From an uncultured Lachnospiraceae bacterium (GTDB taxonomy: Bacteria; Bacillota; Clostridia; Lachnospirales; Lachnospiraceae): a stretch of 64,000 nucleotides of DNA. How positions within the stretch are numbered: the first letter of the stretch is position 1; every line of letters begins with the position of its first letter. Positions 59,761 through 64,000 of the stretch are shown here, in pieces. The position numbers and the translations under genes are program-made. The DNA lies in assembly GCA_947165275.1 (NCBI GenBank), contig CAMUZQ010000004.1, positions 18,951-82,950 on the forward strand. The letters are read 5' to 3'. The notes beneath the pieces were generated by a model. That model had not been told where the DNA came from. It did not search any database and saw nothing but the letters and a program-made list of their open reading frames with translations.

Positions 59761-60375
59761 TTAGATGATCGTGTCCATGAATTCGAGCGTAAGTTCTTGA
59801 ATCTTCTTTACCCAGTCGATGACTGTGGATTTCGGAATGCCAAGCTCTTTTGCTATTTCACGACGTGAGAGACCATCTGAAAGAAGTTTGACTACCGGTG
59901 CATATTCCGGACGGATAGCAGCGACATAAGCCATAAGATCCTGAAGAAGCTCCAGGTATCTGTCAGAGCTATTATATCCTTCAGGGGATACAGGTTCAAA
60001 GGCTTCTTCGATGCCGTCTTCATTTGTCCAGGCAAGATCACTGAAGGTCAGAGTACCAAAGCCCTTTTTATCAAGAGAATGATACAGCGGGCAATCTTTG
60101 CACTTGTTTTCTTCAGGACAGCGAATGCAATGTCCTTTTCCGTCACTAATCTGACAGCGCTTGTCGCGATCCTCGGCCTTGAACTCTTTAGAAAATGAGC
60201 TGAGGTATGAGTCATACTGTTCTTTGGTACCCGGCACCAGAATGACGGTGCACATGCGGTTACCGATTCGCCATTGGCGGATATCCTTAAGAGAGTATCC
60301 GAAGTCCAAAGCTGCTTCGATGGTTGTCACCATCGGAATTAACACCTGATTGTCATTGATTTTCTTTTCGTTCAT
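59761..60375 (-). CDS. HTH (sigma region 4-like) protein with internal Cys cluster
   Basis: C-terminal LLSDGLSRREIAKELGIPKSTVIDWVKKI HTH; internal CQISDGKGHCIRCPEENKCKDC; SD AAAGGAGC. Confidence 0.78.
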   Translation of the reverse strand: MNEKKINDNQVLIPMVTTIEAALDFGYSLKDIRQWRIGNRMCTVILVPGTKEQYDSYLSSFSKEFKAEDRDKRCQISDGKGHCIRCPEENKCKDCPLYHSLDKKGFGTLTFSDLAWTNEDGIEEAFEPVSPEGYNSSDRYLELLQDLMAYVAAIRPEYAPVVKLLSDGLSRREIAKELGIPKSTVIDWVKKIQELTLEFMDTII

Positions 60376-60402
60376 AAATAAAGCTCCTTTTGCGTTGTTG
60401 GT

Positions 60403-60513
60403 GAACTCCGCAGGAGCCGTATTTATGTCCGTAGAAACAGAATGACGGCCAAAGGCTTAGTATCCCGTGATGGGAACTAAATCCTTGGCCGTCATGCAGC
60501 TCTGCGGATGTTC
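60403..60513 (-). other. nested inverted-repeat element, candidate structured RNA or regulatory element upstream of the HTH gene
   Basis: Outer GAAC-t-CCGCAG / CTGCGG-at-GTTC; inner ATGACGGCCAA...TTAG / CTAA...TTGGCCGTCAT; innermost TCCC/GGGA. Confidence 0.55.
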
Positions 60514-60538
60514 TGATTAAATTGTTATGGTTTAGTGG

Positions 60539-60748
60539 TTAAGCCGCTTTTTTGTAGCGGTGGATCTCGAAGGATGTAGCAGATGATCTGGTTACATCGG
60601 TGCGAGTCTGGTCTCGCTCTACGGTGAAGGTTTCGCCTATTGCCAGGTAAGCAGTAGTTCGATGCCCTTTGTAGAGAGAAGAGACGTAGCCGGTACTGGC
60701 ATCACCACAACACGCCAGTCGGCCTAAGCAGTCACGGATATCTTCCAT
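60539..60748 (-). CDS. small hypothetical protein
   Basis: MEDIRDCLGRLACCGDASTGYVSSLYKG..., ATG 60748 with SD AAAGGAGG. Confidence 0.65.
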   Translation of the reverse strand: MEDIRDCLGRLACCGDASTGYVSSLYKGHRTTAYLAIGETFTVERDQTRTDVTRSSATSFEIHRYKKAA

Positions 60749-60771
60749 ATGCGTCCTCCTTTCTTTAAATT

Positions 60772-60799
60772 CGTGAATTAGCAAATCCGCTGATTAGCG
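60772..60799. promoter_or_regulatory. putative operator copy 2 (upstream of small ORF)
   Basis: CGTGAATTAGC-N5-CGCTGATTAGCG; same two blocks and same 5-nt spacing as at 61954-61981. Confidence 0.7.
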
Positions 60800-60835
60800 A
60801 AGTTACATCTTAAAAAAATAGGAGCTGACCTACTG

Positions 60836-61555
60836 TTAGGAGAGGAGGCCCAGCTCCGTGAGTCTTATTGCTGCCGAAGTCTGTGAGACCTGATAAAATC
60901 CGGCAAACTGTTCCAGTATCCATTTGGATTTTGGTATATGCCCTGCGGACACATAAGGATTTTTCTTGCTTCGTTCAATAATCATCTGAAAAGCTTCCTC
61001 AACAGTTTCTCTTGGCATAAGAATTCGAGGTGCGATGCCGTTTGCCTGCCATTCCAGCCAATCGATATCCGTCCAGACTTCTTTCAGGTGTTCGCCTTTG
61101 GAATCTACCGGGCATTTGTTAGCTACAGCACGTCCTTCTTCAAGTGCTTCGAGTGCCATGAAGTATTTCTTGTGAAAAATCCAATGCACACATTCATGGG
61201 AGATAGTGTTTCTCCGGCTTCCGTGATTGCGCTTCATGTAGGTGTCCGGGTCGATTATCATGGTCTTTGCTTTTACAAAGACCTCTTTGTATTCATCTTC
61301 TGCGGGATCATATATCTCTACCAGACCGTCAGTAAAGCACATCTGACCAAGAATGCTAAGATCCTCTGACAGGCTGTATTCCTTGACGGTGAGATGCAAA
61401 TCATCTGTAGCAATCTTTTCGATAGGAACAGCCATTGGAGTCTCTAAAGCTTCCGGACAGAATTCTGCCAGGATATCTGCCGCCTTGTCATCGAATTGTG
61501 TCTTGTACATTCGAGGAACAAGGGAGCTTAAATATGCTTCCTTTGTCATAGTCAT
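60836..61555 (-). CDS. ImmA/IrrE-family metallo-endopeptidase
   Basis: Zinc motif ISHECVHWIFHKKY (HExxH), IrrE-like layout, overlapping upstream XRE gene. Confidence 0.87.
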   Translation of the reverse strand: MTMTKEAYLSSLVPRMYKTQFDDKAADILAEFCPEALETPMAVPIEKIATDDLHLTVKEYSLSEDLSILGQMCFTDGLVEIYDPAEDEYKEVFVKAKTMIIDPDTYMKRNHGSRRNTISHECVHWIFHKKYFMALEALEEGRAVANKCPVDSKGEHLKEVWTDIDWLEWQANGIAPRILMPRETVEEAFQMIIERSKKNPYVSAGHIPKSKWILEQFAGFYQVSQTSAAIRLTELGLLS

Positions 61556-61935
61556 CCTTTCTTGTCGATTTCTTCAAGTACCTTCTGCCAGAAATCGTCA
61601 CCGAGTTTTTTGTTGCTGGCCTTGCGGAGAGCAGCACGTACATGGGGAAGGTTTTCATCCATGATGTACTCCGGCAGATCAGGGGCAGCTTCGTTCCTTT
61701 CGCGTCCTGCAAGATCGAACATTTCTGCTTTCTCTTCTTCGGACAGGTGAAGGATTTCAGCAATCTTTAAGAGCAGGGACATTTCGGGAGGATTACGCCT
61801 TCCCTTGATGATGTCAGAAAGATAGGTTGCTGTGGTGCCCATTGCCTTAGCGATATCTTTCAGAAGGATGTCGCCGCCGTCTGATCCGCGACCGATACGC
61901 TTTTCGTTGATAAAATTTCCAAAGTCGCCTCTCAT
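61552..61935 (-). CDS. XRE-family HTH transcriptional regulator
   Basis: LKDIAKAMGTTATYLSDIIKGRRNPPEMSLLLKIAEIL HTH_3; overlaps ImmA start. Confidence 0.9.
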   Translation of the reverse strand: MRGDFGNFINEKRIGRGSDGGDILLKDIAKAMGTTATYLSDIIKGRRNPPEMSLLLKIAEILHLSEEEKAEMFDLAGRERNEAAPDLPEYIMDENLPHVRAALRKASNKKLGDDFWQKVLEEIDKKG

Positions 61936-61953
61936 AGTATTGTCTCCTTTCTT

Positions 61954-61981
61954 CGCGAATTAGCTACTTCGCTTATCAGCG
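61954..61981. promoter_or_regulatory. putative operator copy 1 (XRE-ImmA promoter)
   Basis: CGCGAATTAGC-N5-CGCTTATCAGCG immediately upstream of SD. Confidence 0.7.
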
Positions 61982-61985
61982 TATT

Positions 61986-62014
61986 AGTGTAGCATGAGAC
62001 CGTAAAAATGTCAA
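61986..62014 (-). promoter_or_regulatory. putative XRE-ImmA promoter
   Basis: Minus-strand TTGACA-N17-TACACT. Confidence 0.55.
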
Positions 62015-62019
62015 GAAAA

Positions 62020-62043
62020 GAAAAACCACACTTTTCAGTGTGG
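62020..62043 (-). terminator. terminator overlapping ASCH gene stop
   Basis: Minus strand CCACAC-TGAAAA-GTGTGG followed by TTTTTC; stop codon lies in loop. Confidence 0.8.
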
Positions 62044-62409
62044 CTCATCTTCGAGATATATGAATGATTGTGGTACATGATTGATGCCATAGTCTTCAAG
62101 CGACCTGGGCTCATCATAGGCAATCACATTTTTTAATTTGTATGCAACCGCAAGACGGCGACCTTTATAGTATTCACGAAAAAACTTGCGCGGGATTCCC
62201 GCAGCGTGTTTCGTGAGTTCCCATACGGTTGATGGAGCGCCGGATATAATCTCTTCAATTTCTGCTTCACCTACAATCTTGCTTTCCGGTGCAGTGGAGT
62301 AGAAGATGATTTTCGTTATATCCTCTCGGCATTGTCTGGTACGGAACTCAAATTCCTTGGTACCGTCTATAATGCGTTGAGCATACTCCGGCTTAATCGA
62401 TAATAACAT
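62035..62409 (-). CDS. ASCH-domain (PUA-like) protein
   Basis: MLLSIKPEYAQRIIDGTKEFEFRTRQ...IIFYSTAPESKIVGEAEIEEIISGAPSTVWELT family sequence. Confidence 0.82.
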   Translation of the reverse strand: MLLSIKPEYAQRIIDGTKEFEFRTRQCREDITKIIFYSTAPESKIVGEAEIEEIISGAPSTVWELTKHAAGIPRKFFREYYKGRRLAVAYKLKNVIAYDEPRSLEDYGINHVPQSFIYLEDEPH

Positions 62410-63481
62410 TGCTGACATCTATGTTGCCCTCCTGAAGTATTTTGTTGAATTGCTCGTGGGAGAGCTGCTGGGCAGAAGGGTAGGTATTACCCCAACATCC
62501 ATTGTTCTTCAACCATACCCAGTTGATATTGTTTCCCCCGCCAAAGAATCCATAGTAGACAAGCTCAATAATAACGAGGGATTTTTTGTTGTTATATTGA
62601 GTTTGTAATTCAAGTGGTTCGTATACAGATTTGTTTCCGATTTTGGAAGAATATTCTTCAAAGCTCATTGAAGCCTTTCCGTCCTTCTTGACCCAGGTAA
62701 TATTCTTTACCATGCAAAACGTTGTTACACAGGAATTATAACCTGGACTACCCGATCCGGTATGTTTGCGATATACAAAAACCGGGTCGCCTGCATGGAA
62801 TCCAAGTTGCGAAGTAGGTGATCCGATATAAATCTTGGATAAACCATTGCTTACATCAAGAATGACCTTGTCTGTATTATTCCTTTTGAGTTCCGAATAG
62901 GGGAATAGAGTGTCGTGGAAATAGTCATCCACAACCAAATAACCTGCTTCATCAAAGTCTGGATCGATGAAAGGGAATGATTTATAAGGATCGGAATAGT
63001 CGATGTTATTCCTGCTCTTTATATAGACACCTTCGCCATCCCGGTGACCGGCCAGAGTGAATCCGAACTTCGTTAACTGACCAATTAAATCTTGGTGTGA
63101 GTCATAGACAGTCACATAAACTTCATCATATCCGAAATCCTGCCATTTCCACAAAACAAGACCGAGAGCACCTTCGCCGAGTCGCTGGCCACGAAAGCGG
63201 GGAGCTATTAGGAAAGTAGATATCTTCAAGCGCTGTTTCGCCGGAAGTGTGCACTCATCTAATTCGATTTCTTCAGCTTCAGGCTTGATAGCAATAAACG
63301 CTCCAAGACCTTCATCATCATCAAATACCAGAGCGGTTCTGCCTTCTTTGGCTTTGGCATTAAACCAGGTGTTGAATTCGGTTGTTTTTACAGAGCCCTG
63401 ATAGTCGGATTTTAGTTGATCAAAAAAGGGATCTGCTAAATCAATGTCTGAGAACTTGCGTAATGAGAAAATACCAGCCAT
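62393..63481 (-). CDS. GNAT N-acetyltransferase fused to C-terminal domain (possibly PUA-like)
   Basis: N-terminal ISTFLIAPRFRGQRLGEGALGLVLWKW acetyl-CoA motif; C-terminal HAGDPVFVYRKHTGSGSPGYNSCVTTFCMV; SD AAGGAG. Confidence 0.78.
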   Translation of the reverse strand: MAGIFSLRKFSDIDLADPFFDQLKSDYQGSVKTTEFNTWFNAKAKEGRTALVFDDDEGLGAFIAIKPEAEEIELDECTLPAKQRLKISTFLIAPRFRGQRLGEGALGLVLWKWQDFGYDEVYVTVYDSHQDLIGQLTKFGFTLAGHRDGEGVYIKSRNNIDYSDPYKSFPFIDPDFDEAGYLVVDDYFHDTLFPYSELKRNNTDKVILDVSNGLSKIYIGSPTSQLGFHAGDPVFVYRKHTGSGSPGYNSCVTTFCMVKNITWVKKDGKASMSFEEYSSKIGNKSVYEPLELQTQYNNKKSLVIIELVYYGFFGGGNNINWVWLKNNGCWGNTYPSAQQLSHEQFNKILQEGNIDVSNVIID

Positions 63482-63496
63482 GTGATCAGCTCCTTC

Positions 63497-63958
63497 CTAT
63501 AGTGTTTTTATAAATGAAATAGCATTTTCAAGATCTTCGGCACCTTTGGAGATAAAAATCTTTGCGCCGATGTCCTGGGCTATTTCGAGTGCATAGGCTT
63601 TTTCTTCGTTCTGGAATTCCTCTATTCCTTGAACTGAGACATCTCTGCCGTCACGTTCTTTTCTCCGGTTGGAGATGATGTTCGGGTCCTCCGTCAATAG
63701 AATTATTGCCTCCGGTCTCAGAGATGTGAAAGTGTTAGATGGTATTCGTGTTACGACGCCTTCTCCGTTTAATAGGCAGAAATGACCATCAAGGATAAAG
63801 TTACCTTCTGATTGACGTAATTCCTGAACGGCATCTAGCAGATATTGCTGGTTATCGTCAATGTCCGGGATCAGCTTGTCGCTGGAGAACCCGGACTTCT
63901 TTTTCTCAGTAATCAGTGTACTGGCAGAGTATGTATTTATTGATATATTTGAACCAAA
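63497..63958 (-). pseudogene. 5'-truncated P-loop nucleotide-kinase-like protein (P-loop missing)
   Basis: Hand translation of minus strand gives FGSNISINTYSASTLITEKKKSGFSSDKLIPDIDDNQQYLLDAVQELRQSEGNFILDGHFCLLNGEG...; in-frame TGA at 63959-63961, no P-loop and no ATG/GTG start near the break. Confidence 0.55.
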
Positions 63959-63977
63959 TCACGCACCCTGTGCGTGA
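63959..63977. repeat. perfect inverted repeat at kinase truncation point
   Basis: TCACGCAC-CCT-GTGCGTGA. Confidence 0.85.
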
Positions 63978-64000
63978 AGCCTTTCTTGTTTTATCAACCG

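Noticed and set aside
63970-64000. Group II intron 5' end (GTGCG)
   Set aside because: Only five bases match the consensus and the kinase frame breaks upstream of that point; insufficient sequence remains in the window

Overview
The window is Clostridia-like, most resembling Lachnospiraceae by gene content (inference). About 59 kb is densely packed core-type DNA; a smaller accessory block starts just downstream of rlmD, at about 59.0 kb, and runs to the window end. Core content: glmM 3' end, an HPr-like protein, leuA, nth, manC/manA, rarA, an Sfp-type PPTase, a CIRCE-controlled hsp20, an intracellular-looking GH9, mtaB, a cysteine desulfurase, rsmE, a XylFII-LytS-YesN-like sensor module with a sugar ABC importer (three binding proteins, two paralogous permeases), asnB, ireB-ruvX-DUF1292-rnjA, trmR/U32 genes, a glycan cluster (GT2s, GT4, acetyltransferase, PglK-like ABC exporter, GT11, DegT aminotransferase), tRNA-Ser(CGA) and tRNA-Leu(UAA), FIST/MCP/NYN-LOTUS genes, GH13, a rubredoxin-first rubrerythrin, a histidine kinase with a degenerate HtrA-like protein, mutS2, an OmpR-family regulator, yhaM-like and rlmD. 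The accessory block carries a SymE-like toxin with a partner ORF, an HTH/Cys-cluster gene behind a nested inverted-repeat region, an XRE-ImmA pair with a two-part operator repeated at a second promoter, and an ASCH / GNAT-fusion / kinase-remnant cassette whose kinase is cut at a perfect hairpin. The most promising leads are this cassette with its shared operator, the structured element at 60403-60513, and the apparently catalytically dead HtrA-like protein next to a histidine kinase. All product calls are from reading sequence by eye; no database search was run.
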